Assembly: GCA_964494735.1 (NCBI GenBank)
Contig: CAZBSD010000004.1
Location: 41,472-105,471 of the forward strand
Length of the DNA: 64,000 nucleotides
Direction of reading: 5' to 3'
DNA from: PHAA01 sp964494735
GTDB taxonomy: Bacteria; Bacillota; Syntrophomonadia; Syntrophomonadales; Syntrophomonadaceae
The notes beneath the pieces were generated by a model. That model was not told the origin of the DNA, did not search any database, and saw only the letters and a program-made list of their open reading frames with translations. The position numbers and the translations under genes are program-made. Below, one piece after another: positions 57,360 through 64,000 of this stretch (position 1 is the stretch's first letter; the number at the start of each line of letters is the position of its first letter).

Positions 57360-58060
57360 CAGCGTTTTCCCTCCTGAAAGGACTGCAGCATGGATGCAAA
57401 AATATTGTAGCCGTCGCTGCCGCCCAGGATCTGCTCTGAACAACGCTCCGGGTGGGGCATCATGCCCATTACATTGCCGCCCTCGTTCATTATACCGGCG
57501 ATATTGGCCACCGAACCGTTGGGGTTGGCTTCCTCGCTCTCCAGCCCGCTCTGGTCACAATAGGTGAAGAGGATGCGATTGTCCTTCTGCAGCGCCGCCA
57601 GGGTCGGTGCATCGCAAAAATAATTGCCCTCGCCGTGAGCAATGGGCACTTTGATTATCTCACCGGACAGGAGTTGATTGGTGAAGGCGGTATCGGTGCG
57701 TTGCACCTTCAGGTTGATCTCATTGCATATAAATTTGAGGCTGCGATTGCGCAGCATGGCCCCGGGCAGCAGTCCCGCCTCCAGCAGGATCTGAAAACCG
57801 TTGCAGATACCGATGACCAGACCGCCTTGGTTGGCAAAGTCGACCACCGCCGGCATGATCGGCGAGAAACGGGCGATAGCCCCGGTGCGCAGATAATCCC
57901 CATAGGAGAACCCTCCCGGCAGGATAAGGGCATCGCAGCCTTGCACGCTGTCCTCCTTGTGCCAGATGTAATCCGCTTCCTGGCCGAGTACGTCCCGCAC
58001 CATATTGTAACAATCGGCGTCACAGTTGGAACCCGGAAATACAATAACACCAAACTTCAT
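57359..58060 (-). CDS. purQ: FGAM synthase glutaminase subunit PurQ
   Basis: The 233-residue class I amidotransferase has FPGSNCDADCYN, the nucleophile Cys in IGICNGFQILLE and the His-Glu pair in MMPHPERCSE. It supplies ammonia to PurL. It starts 2 bp after purS. Confidence 0.98.
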   Translation of the reverse strand: MKFGVIVFPGSNCDADCYNMVRDVLGQEADYIWHKEDSVQGCDALILPGGFSYGDYLRTGAIARFSPIMPAVVDFANQGGLVIGICNGFQILLEAGLLPGAMLRNRSLKFICNEINLKVQRTDTAFTNQLLSGEIIKVPIAHGEGNYFCDAPTLAALQKDNRILFTYCDQSGLESEEANPNGSVANIAGIMNEGGNVMGMMPHPERCSEQILGGSDGYNIFASMLQSFQEGKR

Positions 58061-58062
58061 GT

Positions 58063-58314
58063 CTATTCTACCTCCGTTATCTCCACCCGGAAATCTTCGA
58101 TTATGGGATTAGCCAGGAGTTTGTCGCTCATCTCCTCGACCTGTTGGCGGGCCGCGGCCCCATCGGCCGCATCCAGCCACACCTCTATGAATTTCCCTAT
58201 CCTGACTGCTTCCACGGCATGGTACCGGAGCACATGCAAAGACTTCCGTACCGCTTCCCCTTGGGGATCCAGGACCCCCTCTTTCAAGGTAACAAAAACA
58301 TTGGCCTTAAACAT
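58063..58314 (-). CDS. purS: FGAM synthase subunit PurS
   Basis: The 83-residue protein has the PurS pattern ANVFVTLKEGVLDPQGEAV and GKFIEVWLD. It bridges PurL and PurQ. It lies 33 bp after purC. Confidence 0.97.
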   Translation of the reverse strand: MFKANVFVTLKEGVLDPQGEAVRKSLHVLRYHAVEAVRIGKFIEVWLDAADGAAARQQVEEMSDKLLANPIIEDFRVEITEVE

Positions 58315-58347
58315 TCCAATAACCCCCTGAGCGCCAAGCGCGAATTT

Positions 58348-59064
58348 TTACTGGCCTAATGCGGTCTCGATGCGGTGAACCACTTCCTGGTAGGCTTCGG
58401 CCTCCTGACCCAGGTCCCGGCGGAAACGATCCTTATCCAGTTTCTCCAGGCTTTGCTGGTCCCACAACCGGCAGGTGTCCGGCGATATCTCATCTCCCAG
58501 CACCACCCGGCCTTGGTAGATGCCGAACTCCAGCTTGAAGTCCACCAGAATTATGCCAATGGAAGCAAAGAATTCGGTCAGGATCTCATTTATCTTCAAG
58601 GCCTGCACCTTGATCGCGTCGAGCTGGTCCGGGGTGGCCCACCCCATCACCTGAGCGTGGGATTCGTTTATCATCGGGTCATGCAGTCGATCGTTTTTAT
58701 AGTAATACTCGATAATGGGCTCCGGCAGCGGGAAACCCTCTTCTTTCCCTACCCGCTGGGCCAAACTACCCGCCACCACATTACGGGTGACTACCTCCAC
58801 CGGTATTATCTGCAGACTCTTGACCAGAGTCTGACGGTCGTCGATCTCCTTTATGAGGTGGGTCTCAATACCCGATTCCTCCAGCATCTGGAACAGCAGG
58901 TTGGAGACCCGGTTGTTGACTATCCCTTTATTGGCGATGACCCCCTTCTTGGTACCATCAAAGGCGGTGGCATCGTCCTTGTATTTCATCAGGAATTCCT
59001 GGTCGCTGTCGGTGGAGTAAATCTGCTTGGCTTTGCCTTCATATAGTAATCGGTTGGCGGTCAT
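58348..59064 (-). CDS. purC: SAICAR synthetase PurC
   Basis: The 238-residue enzyme begins NRLLYEGKAKQIYSTD and has VEVVTRNVVAGSL and the LVDFKLEFG motif. It ligates aspartate to CAIR. ATG 59064 follows GGAGGAG by about 9 bases; an in-frame ATG at 59082 overlaps that site and is less likely. Confidence 0.98.
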   Translation of the reverse strand: MTANRLLYEGKAKQIYSTDSDQEFLMKYKDDATAFDGTKKGVIANKGIVNNRVSNLLFQMLEESGIETHLIKEIDDRQTLVKSLQIIPVEVVTRNVVAGSLAQRVGKEEGFPLPEPIIEYYYKNDRLHDPMINESHAQVMGWATPDQLDAIKVQALKINEILTEFFASIGIILVDFKLEFGIYQGRVVLGDEISPDTCRLWDQQSLEKLDKDRFRRDLGQEAEAYQEVVHRIETALGQ

Positions 59065-59083
59065 CTCGCAGGTCTCCTCCATC

Positions 59084-60379
59084 TCAATTCAATCCGCATC
59101 GGGCAAATATGGCGTCAACCTGGGCGGTATAGATGCCATAATCGAAAATGGCATCTATCTCGGCCGGGGTGAAATCTTGCATGATAGCAGGATTCTCCAG
59201 CACCAGTTCTTTGTAGCCGGTGCCCTCTGCCCAGCTCTGCATGGCGGTGGATTGGACCAGCCGGTAAGCTTCCTCCCGTAACATGCCTTTGCCCACCAAG
59301 GCCAGCATCAGCTGCTGGGAGAATACCAGACCCAGGGTCTTCTCCAGATTGCGGAGCATGTTCTGCTCATATACCACCAGCCCCTGCATCACTCCGATAA
59401 ATTTCTGCAGCATATAATCGAGCAGGATGCAGCTGTCCGGGATTATCACCCGCTCCACGGAGGAATGGGTAAGGTCACGCTCATGCCAAAGGGCGACGTT
59501 TTCCAAGGCTGCCATAGCATTGCCCCTCACTACCCGTGCCAGCCCCGCCACCCGCTCACTCATCATAGGGTTGCGTTTATGGGGCATGGCGGAAGATCCC
59601 TTTTGTCCCTTCTGGAAGGGTTCTTCAACCTCCAGGATCTCGGTCCGCTGCAGGTTGCGTATCTCAGTAGCCATCTTCTCCAGAGAGCTGGCGATGACCG
59701 CCAGGGTGGTCATCATCTGGGCATGACGGTCACGTTGAATAATCTGGGTTGATACCGGGCATGATTGCAGCCCCAGTTTCTCACACACGTATTCTTCCAC
59801 CGCCGGATCGAGGTGAGCGAAATTGCCTACCGCCCCGGAAACAGCACCGCAGGCGATCACCTCGCGGGCCTGCTCCAACCGGGTCAGGCTGCGTTCGATC
59901 TCGCTGTACCACACCGCCATCTTCAAGCCGAAGGTGGTGGGCTCACCGTGCACCCCGTGGGTCCGGCCGATACAAAGGGTGTATTTATATGTTTTTGCCA
60001 AACCGGCGATTATATTCTTCAAGGTTTCCAACTTGTCCCTGATCAGGCCGGCCGCATCGCGCATCTGTATAGCCAGGCCAGTATCAAGGATATCGGAGGA
60101 GGTCATACCAAGGTGTATGTACTTGGACTCCTCACCCACAAATTCACCCATGTTGGTAAGGAATGCTATCACATCGTGGCGAACCTCATCTTCTATCTGG
60201 TGGACCCGCTCGATGTTGAAATCAGCCTTCTCCCTTATTATGGCCACTGCCTCCGCTGGTATCTTGCCCAACCGGGCCCAGCCTTCACAGGCAGCTACCT
60301 CTATCTCCAGCCAGTTGCGCAGTTTGCTTTCTTCAGACCAGACCGCCCCCATCTCGGGCAGGGTATACCTTGCGATCAT
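59084..60379 (-). CDS. purB: Adenylosuccinate lyase PurB
   Basis: The 431-residue lyase has the fumarase-superfamily signature GSSAMPHKRNPM near residue 262, TSSDILDTGLA and IGRTHGVHGEPTTFG. It cleaves SAICAR and adenylosuccinate. Its ATG overlaps the purE stop by one base (TAATG). Confidence 0.98.
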   Translation of the reverse strand: MIARYTLPEMGAVWSEESKLRNWLEIEVAACEGWARLGKIPAEAVAIIREKADFNIERVHQIEDEVRHDVIAFLTNMGEFVGEESKYIHLGMTSSDILDTGLAIQMRDAAGLIRDKLETLKNIIAGLAKTYKYTLCIGRTHGVHGEPTTFGLKMAVWYSEIERSLTRLEQAREVIACGAVSGAVGNFAHLDPAVEEYVCEKLGLQSCPVSTQIIQRDRHAQMMTTLAVIASSLEKMATEIRNLQRTEILEVEEPFQKGQKGSSAMPHKRNPMMSERVAGLARVVRGNAMAALENVALWHERDLTHSSVERVIIPDSCILLDYMLQKFIGVMQGLVVYEQNMLRNLEKTLGLVFSQQLMLALVGKGMLREEAYRLVQSTAMQSWAEGTGYKELVLENPAIMQDFTPAEIDAIFDYGIYTAQVDAIFARCGLN

Positions 60380-60903
60380 TACTGTTCCCCCTTGCCTTGG
60401 TTAAGGTAGCCTTCTATCCCCAATTCCTTCAGCTGCCGGTCCTTGGCCAGGACTCCGGCCGCCATCCGGGCGCGGTAATCAGCCAGCCGCGCCACCAGGC
60501 CGGCATCACTCAAAGCCAGCATCTCGACCGCCAACAAGGCCGCATTGGCACTGCCATTAATGGCTACCGTCGCTACCGGTATCCCCTTGGGCATCTGGAC
60601 GATGGAATAGAGGGAATCGACCCCTGACAAAGTGCTGGTTTTAATCGGCACTCCGATGATCGGCAAGGTGGTAAAGGCGGCCATTACTCCGGGCAGATGG
60701 GCCGCCCCCCCGGCTCCGGCGATGATCACCTTCACACCTTTCTCCCGAGCCGTCCGGGCATAATCGGCCGTCTCTTCCGGCAGACGATGGGCTGAGCAAA
60801 CGGTAACATCATACTCGATCCCAAACTCTTCCAAGATGTCGGCTGCTTCCTTCATTATAGGAAGGTCTGAATCACTGCCCATGATAATCTTAACGACGGA
60901 CAT
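60379..60903 (-). CDS. purE: N5-CAIR mutase PurE (class I)
   Basis: The 174-residue protein has the GSDSDLPIM substrate loop, CSAHRLPEE, and GAGGAAHLPGVMAAFTTLP. It interconverts N5-CAIR and CAIR. No purK is in the run. It is the first gene of the operon, about 85 bp after the riboswitch aptamer, with GGAGGAG 12 bases before the ATG. Confidence 0.98.
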   Translation of the reverse strand: MSVVKIIMGSDSDLPIMKEAADILEEFGIEYDVTVCSAHRLPEETADYARTAREKGVKVIIAGAGGAAHLPGVMAAFTTLPIIGVPIKTSTLSGVDSLYSIVQMPKGIPVATVAINGSANAALLAVEMLALSDAGLVARLADYRARMAAGVLAKDRQLKELGIEGYLNQGKGEQ

Positions 60904-60951
60904 CCAGTCCCACGCTCCTCCAGCAGAATTTCGTCTTCCCCAAAACAGTAT

Positions 60952-60999
60952 AAGCCCAGTTAGAACAGGTTCATAAACGAAACCTATCCGCCTGGGCTT
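60952..60999 (-). terminator. Riboswitch expression platform: terminator competing with the aptamer
   Basis: On the minus strand AAGCCCAG (60999-60992), the last conserved aptamer strand, can pair with CTGGGCTT (60959-60952). An inner AGGTT/AACCT stem closes the same structure, followed by a moderately U-rich stretch. Pairing of one strand excludes the other, so ligand binding should prevent termination. The U-tract is weak, and control by another means is possible. Confidence 0.6.
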
Positions 61000-61105
61000 T
61001 TATCCCTATACGGTGTAGCGCCACGGCGCCTGTGTCACTCGGACCGGCCCACGGTATATCCATGCGGAACCCTAGACACACTTTCGCGTTCCTCGCAATA
61101 TGCGG
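60990..61105 (-). promoter_or_regulatory. ykkC-class riboswitch, probably PRPP-sensing, in the pur leader
   Basis: The minus-strand leader carries the conserved ykkC blocks in order: CTAGGGTTCCG (about 61075-61065), CCGGTCCGAGTG (61047-61036) and ACACCG followed by GGGATAAAAGCCC. The ykkC family includes guanidine, ppGpp, PRPP and ADP riboswitches. Placement directly before purEBCSQLMNHD argues for the PRPP class, which activates purine genes when PRPP is plentiful. No guanine aptamer is visible in tandem. Confidence 0.8.
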
Positions 61106-61118
61106 TTTATTCACCTAG

Positions 61119-61147
61119 ATATTAGCAAAGCTAGTCGACCCTGTCAA
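61119..61147 (-). promoter_or_regulatory. Promoter of the pur-his run
   Basis: On the minus strand a consensus TTGACA (61147-61142) and TAATAT (61124-61119) are separated by exactly 17 bp. Transcription would begin near 61112, just ahead of the riboswitch aptamer. Confidence 0.8.
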
Positions 61148-61181
61148 CTTTCATGGCAGGGGCTGGCAAAATCGCATAGAT

Positions 61182-61676
61182 TTAAGAGGAACGGGTGGAG
61201 GGACGGATCATTTGGGTGTTTGTTTTCTTGCCGGAGTCCCGTTTGATAGTCACCGTTTCCGGCAGCCGCTGCCGCTTGGTGGTAAGGATATCTTCACCGC
61301 GCAGAAGCGCGCCGAACTTGGTATTGCGCTGGGTTATCTGCTTGACCCGGTCCTGGTCCTCCCATAGGCTCATCTCTATCAGTTTCAGATTCATCATGGC
61401 CAAGGCATCTTCCAGGCAGTTGTAAAAATACATGGCTATATTATCATGAGTAGGCTCAATGATGGTGAATGGATACACATCATTCAATATCACCCCGTCG
61501 AAGGGCTGCAGGGTCGACGTCACTGCCGACAGGACCTTGTTGGAGCGGACAACCGCATGATCTTGGCCAGGTTCTTGGACTGTGACCCGGACCTGCCAGC
61601 GGTGTTTATGGAGCGGTACAGATATAGTCCCAAAGCTCTGAGTATGACGTGAATCTATGAATATATCCAGTTCCAT
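61182..61676 (-). CDS. PTPS/QueD-like domain protein (stand-alone)
   Basis: This 164-residue protein is mainly one domain resembling 6-pyruvoyl-tetrahydropterin synthase/QueD. The three zinc-site histidines are recognisable as His11 (DSRHTQSF) and His23/His25 (LHKHRW). ILNDVYPF, the PTHDNIAMYFYNCLEDAL stretch and LKLIEMSLWE follow in family order. The catalytic Cys that precedes HGH in QueD is absent, so pterin or queuosine chemistry is doubtful. It is a paralogue of the C-terminal domain of the next upstream gene, 57 bp away. ATG 61676 has GAGGAGGG close by and was preferred to ATG 61706. Confidence 0.72.
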   Translation of the reverse strand: MELDIFIDSRHTQSFGTISVPLHKHRWQVRVTVQEPGQDHAVVRSNKVLSAVTSTLQPFDGVILNDVYPFTIIEPTHDNIAMYFYNCLEDALAMMNLKLIEMSLWEDQDRVKQITQRNTKFGALLRGEDILTTKRQRLPETVTIKRDSGKKTNTQMIRPSTRSS

Positions 61677-61733
61677 GATACCCTCCTCATCCAGCATAAT
61701 CCTCATGGTAGCGGGAATGGCCTTGTTCTTACG

Positions 61734-63344
61734 CTAGTCCCAGTTCTTAAACATCATACCCAGCATTTTGCGAAAGGGAGTATCTGAATTGCCGGAGTCC
61801 TCATTGAAGAGGCTTTCCCTCATCCGTTTCAGGATATCCTCCCCGCGGAGCAGTGTATCTATGTCCTCATTACGGGCATGCATCTGTAAAACCAGTGCCT
61901 GTTTTTCCCACAGGCTGACTTCGACCAGGCGCAGACCTTTAATCGCTACCGTATCTTCAAGACAGTTGAAGAAATAACCGGCAATATTCTCATGACTGGG
62001 ATCAATATGATCGAAAGGAAACACCTCGTTCAGCAGTACCTTGTCGTAGCGCATCAGGGTCGCGGTGACTGCCGCCAAGACATTACTGTAGCCTATTTCC
62101 TGGGCCGGTCCTTCAGGAGCTTCGACCTGCACCTTGACCTGCCAGCGGTGTCCGTGGACCTGCTTGTTCCAAGGGTCCACAAAGTGGAAATGACGAGTAT
62201 CCAGGAACGCATCCAGGTACATGATGCGGGAGTGGTCCCTTTGCTCTATGTTTTCCCGGGGAGTGGTCGGATGAGGCCGGTCATACATCTGGTCATACAT
62301 CTGGTCAATCATCCGTTCACTGTGTAGAACCGACATGGGTTGGGTGTATGTATCCTGGTCAATAGCCGCCGCCTGGTCTGCAGCCGGTTGCGCTCCGGAC
62401 TTTTCCCGCCGGGTGTGCTCCTTCTGCAAGAGAGACTTGAGGTCAGCCTCGCCTGGTTCAGCGATTGGGTCTGGGACCATATCATCAATACCGATATCCG
62501 ACCGCCGCGATAGCTGCTGCGCCCAGCCTACCTCACCGTGCGCCGGTGTCACCCTTTCACTTTCTCCCGGGCCCGCCACAGAAGCCGGCCGGAAAAATAC
62601 TTCCGTCTGCCTGGACACCTGCTGCTGGTCATGATCAGGGGCCACTGGGGCAATGCCCCTAGATCCTATTTCTTCCTTAATAAGTGCGTCCGCACTGGCT
62701 TCTGCTCCCCTCCTATACAGATCAGAAGGCGACATCTCACTGGGAGCAGGGCAGCCAGGCTCCCAGCCTGGATTATCAATCGACATGTTCGTGTTATCGG
62801 TTTCCTCGCGCCCGGGGCGCAGTTCCAATACACATACCTTCCCCAAGGGGCCGAGTGGAGGCGAGTCCAGGCCAGTTGGGGCGACGCGCGCCGATCCCTT
62901 ATAATCCACTGGTTGGAGCGGTTCCGAATGCCATTTCCCCGGCGGAGAGGGCATTGTCTCCGGGATGTCGGCAGGGGTAGGAAGCTGGCTGCTCAGTTCC
63001 CTCCTGAGTTCCGCTATCTCCTGCTCCAACCGGGCGATCTCCGCCTGCTGGGGACCGATCTGGTTATGGGTATTGGACATAACCATATAGATCCGGTGCT
63101 CGGCGCTTTTACCTATCTCTTCCGCTATCCTGCGCCCCTCCTGCAGAGCTGCCTGCACGTGTCCCTGTCTTTTTTCCATCGTATTGATCTGCGCCGTCAG
63201 TTCGGCCGACCTCTGCATGACCAGCCGGTGACGGGCCAGAATGTTTTCCAATTCCGCCGACATGATGTTTACGACCGACTTACCTGATGTTTGGGCGCCG
63301 GCAGCACAACTGTCTATCCTATCGTTTGCCCCTTGCTCCACCAT
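61734..63344 (-). CDS. Coiled-coil and disordered protein with C-terminal PTPS-like domain
   Basis: The 536-residue protein has three parts. Residues about 28-115 are a coiled coil. Residues 115-370 are low in order, rich in Pro, Ser and Glu, with the small duplication MYDQMYDR near 355. Residues 375-510 are a PTPS/QueD-like domain with histidines at 385 (DTRHFHF), 397 and 399 (VHGHRW), LLNEVFPF, PSHENIAGYFFNCLEDTV and LVEVSLWE. No catalytic Cys precedes HGH. Its ATG is 3 bp after the stop of the DivIVA-like gene; MSAELEN at residue 29 is an alternative start. Function is unknown. Confidence 0.72.
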   Translation of the reverse strand: MVEQGANDRIDSCAAGAQTSGKSVVNIMSAELENILARHRLVMQRSAELTAQINTMEKRQGHVQAALQEGRRIAEEIGKSAEHRIYMVMSNTHNQIGPQQAEIARLEQEIAELRRELSSQLPTPADIPETMPSPPGKWHSEPLQPVDYKGSARVAPTGLDSPPLGPLGKVCVLELRPGREETDNTNMSIDNPGWEPGCPAPSEMSPSDLYRRGAEASADALIKEEIGSRGIAPVAPDHDQQQVSRQTEVFFRPASVAGPGESERVTPAHGEVGWAQQLSRRSDIGIDDMVPDPIAEPGEADLKSLLQKEHTRREKSGAQPAADQAAAIDQDTYTQPMSVLHSERMIDQMYDQMYDRPHPTTPRENIEQRDHSRIMYLDAFLDTRHFHFVDPWNKQVHGHRWQVKVQVEAPEGPAQEIGYSNVLAAVTATLMRYDKVLLNEVFPFDHIDPSHENIAGYFFNCLEDTVAIKGLRLVEVSLWEKQALVLQMHARNEDIDTLLRGEDILKRMRESLFNEDSGNSDTPFRKMLGMMFKNWD

Positions 63345-63347
63345 CAG

Positions 63348-63830
63348 CTAACCTATCAGTTTGTGATCACCCTTTTTTTCGCGGGCGACCAGTGTCGGAG
63401 TAAACGATACATCCTCAGTGCCGTCGGTAATGTTCTCCACCGAGGTTTTGTAGTGGTCCAGCCGGTTCAGGATATCCTCCTTGAAGAGCTGGGCCCTCAT
63501 CTTCAGCAGTTCCAACTCTTGTTGCTTGAGGCGCAATTCATCTTCCGTCTCCTGCAACAGGACCTCAGCGCGGGCCCGCGCCTGGGCTTCAGTCCGCTGG
63601 GCATTTATCTGGGCCGTGATCATTATCTCAGCAATCTGCCGCTCCTTGTTCACATATTCGTCCGTTTTCTTCTGCAGTTCGGCCAAGCGAACTTCTGATT
63701 CCTGCAGTTTCTTGCGCGCCTGGAATATCTCTGCTTTCAAGGCTTCCACCTGCTGCTCCTGATCCAGTCCGCTATAATCGACCTCTGTCTGCACACCCCG
63801 GGGATTGCTGCCAAAAACCGGAATACTCAT
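63348..63830 (-). CDS. DivIVA-like coiled-coil protein
   Basis: The 160-residue protein is a nearly continuous coiled coil from about residue 25 to 135. The stretch EIMITAQINAQRTEAQARARAEVLL and the following FKEDILNRLDHY resemble the second half of DivIVA/GpsB-family proteins, which mark curved membranes and organise poles and septa. The start is likely ATG 63830, 7 bases after GGG of AAGAAGGG; ATGs at 63833 and 63866 are in frame. It is the first gene behind the c-di-GMP riboswitch. Confidence 0.65.
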   Translation of the reverse strand: MSIPVFGSNPRGVQTEVDYSGLDQEQQVEALKAEIFQARKKLQESEVRLAELQKKTDEYVNKERQIAEIMITAQINAQRTEAQARARAEVLLQETEDELRLKQQELELLKMRAQLFKEDILNRLDHYKTSVENITDGTEDVSFTPTLVAREKKGDHKLIG

Positions 63831-63904
63831 CATATCACCCTTCTTCAGTAATTTGCTTGCATTCAACTAATGGTCATTGGTTTCCGCCCGGAAATATCCG
63901 GCCA

Positions 63905-63930
63905 GAAAAAAACCTGCTGATGCAGGTTGC
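63905..63930 (-). terminator. Terminator in the riboswitch expression platform
   Basis: On the minus strand AACCTGC and GCAGGTT form a 7-bp stem with an ATCA loop followed by seven Ts. A second CACCTGC just upstream (63940-63934) could pair with the same GCAGG strand and act as an anti-terminator. It lies about 75 bp before the DivIVA-like start. Confidence 0.85.
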
Positions 63931-63955
63931 ATAGCAGGTGATCGTTCATTATCGT

Positions 63956-64000
63956 CCCGGCAACCTGGCAGTCATAACCTCGCGGTCTTAGACCCATAGC
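63956..64000 (-). promoter_or_regulatory. c-di-GMP-I (GEMM-I) riboswitch, 3' part only
   Basis: The minus strand at the window edge reads GCTATGGGTCTAAGACC, then TATGACTGCCAGGTTGCCG. These match the second half of the GEMM-I aptamer: the GCYACGGGYCUAA segment and the conserved G-CCAGGUUGCCG segment that closes the ligand pocket and P1. The first half lies beyond the window. The terminator at 63930-63905 follows directly, so transcription of the three downstream genes is probably gated by cyclic di-GMP. Confidence 0.82.

Overview
The window looks like a chromosome segment of a strictly anaerobic, Gram-positive-type (Clostridia) bacterium, plausibly a syntroph or acetogen of the Syntrophomonadaceae/Peptococcaceae kind. 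This rests on gene content: a Flox-Hdr electron-bifurcation operon with two in-frame UGA (selenocysteine) codons, two methylenetetrahydrofolate reductases, a Re-type citrate synthase-like gene beside isocitrate dehydrogenase, HisZ-dependent short HisG, PurS/PurQ/PurL, GatCAB, PdaA-like deacetylase, and ykkC-class and c-di-GMP riboswitches. The lineage is an inference. Ten Ns at 35950-35959 show this is a draft assembly.

Layout. 1-8400, mostly plus strand: the first codons of a NYN-domain gene (minus), a TetR regulator with an operator inside its own promoter, LonA protease, an NfeD/SPFH membrane pair, an MFS exporter, MobB, a small anchored protein and Fe/Mn superoxide dismutase. 8500-15830, minus strand: hdrC-hdrB-hdrA-mvhD-floxC-floxB-floxA, where hdrA and mvhD each read through a UGA followed by a good bacterial SECIS-like hairpin, and hdrB has an unusual C-terminal extension. 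16300-23500: two envelope genes (minus), a polysaccharide deacetylase lipoprotein, then a four-gene block of unknown function whose last two products resemble a GrpE-like factor and a degenerate Hsp70/actin-like ATPase. 23600-31450: SatP acetate transporter, a cell-wall hydrolase, a soluble hybrid histidine kinase, and two divergent MTHFR genes.

31650-42570, minus strand: icd, a Re-citrate synthase-like gene, gatCAB (gatA broken by the gap), a DUF554 membrane protein, ligA and pcrA. 42740-61150, minus strand: one run of 20 genes, purEBCSQLMNHD, a TPR-like membrane protein, an HD-domain protein and hisZGDBHAF-IE. It starts at a strong promoter and a ykkC-class (probably PRPP) riboswitch and ends at a terminator. 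Both pathways consume PRPP, and the histidine branch returns AICAR to PurH, so joint control is sensible. 61180-64000, minus strand: a small operon behind the 3' part of a c-di-GMP-I riboswitch and a terminator. It encodes a DivIVA-like coiled-coil protein and two proteins ending in a 6-pyruvoyl-tetrahydropterin-synthase-like domain, one with a long coiled-coil and disordered front.

The strongest leads for new biology are the c-di-GMP-gated PTPS-like/coiled-coil operon at the right edge, the Hsp70-like four-gene block at 18457-23484, the double-selenoprotein Flox-Hdr operon with its extended HdrB, and the riboswitch-led pur-his run.
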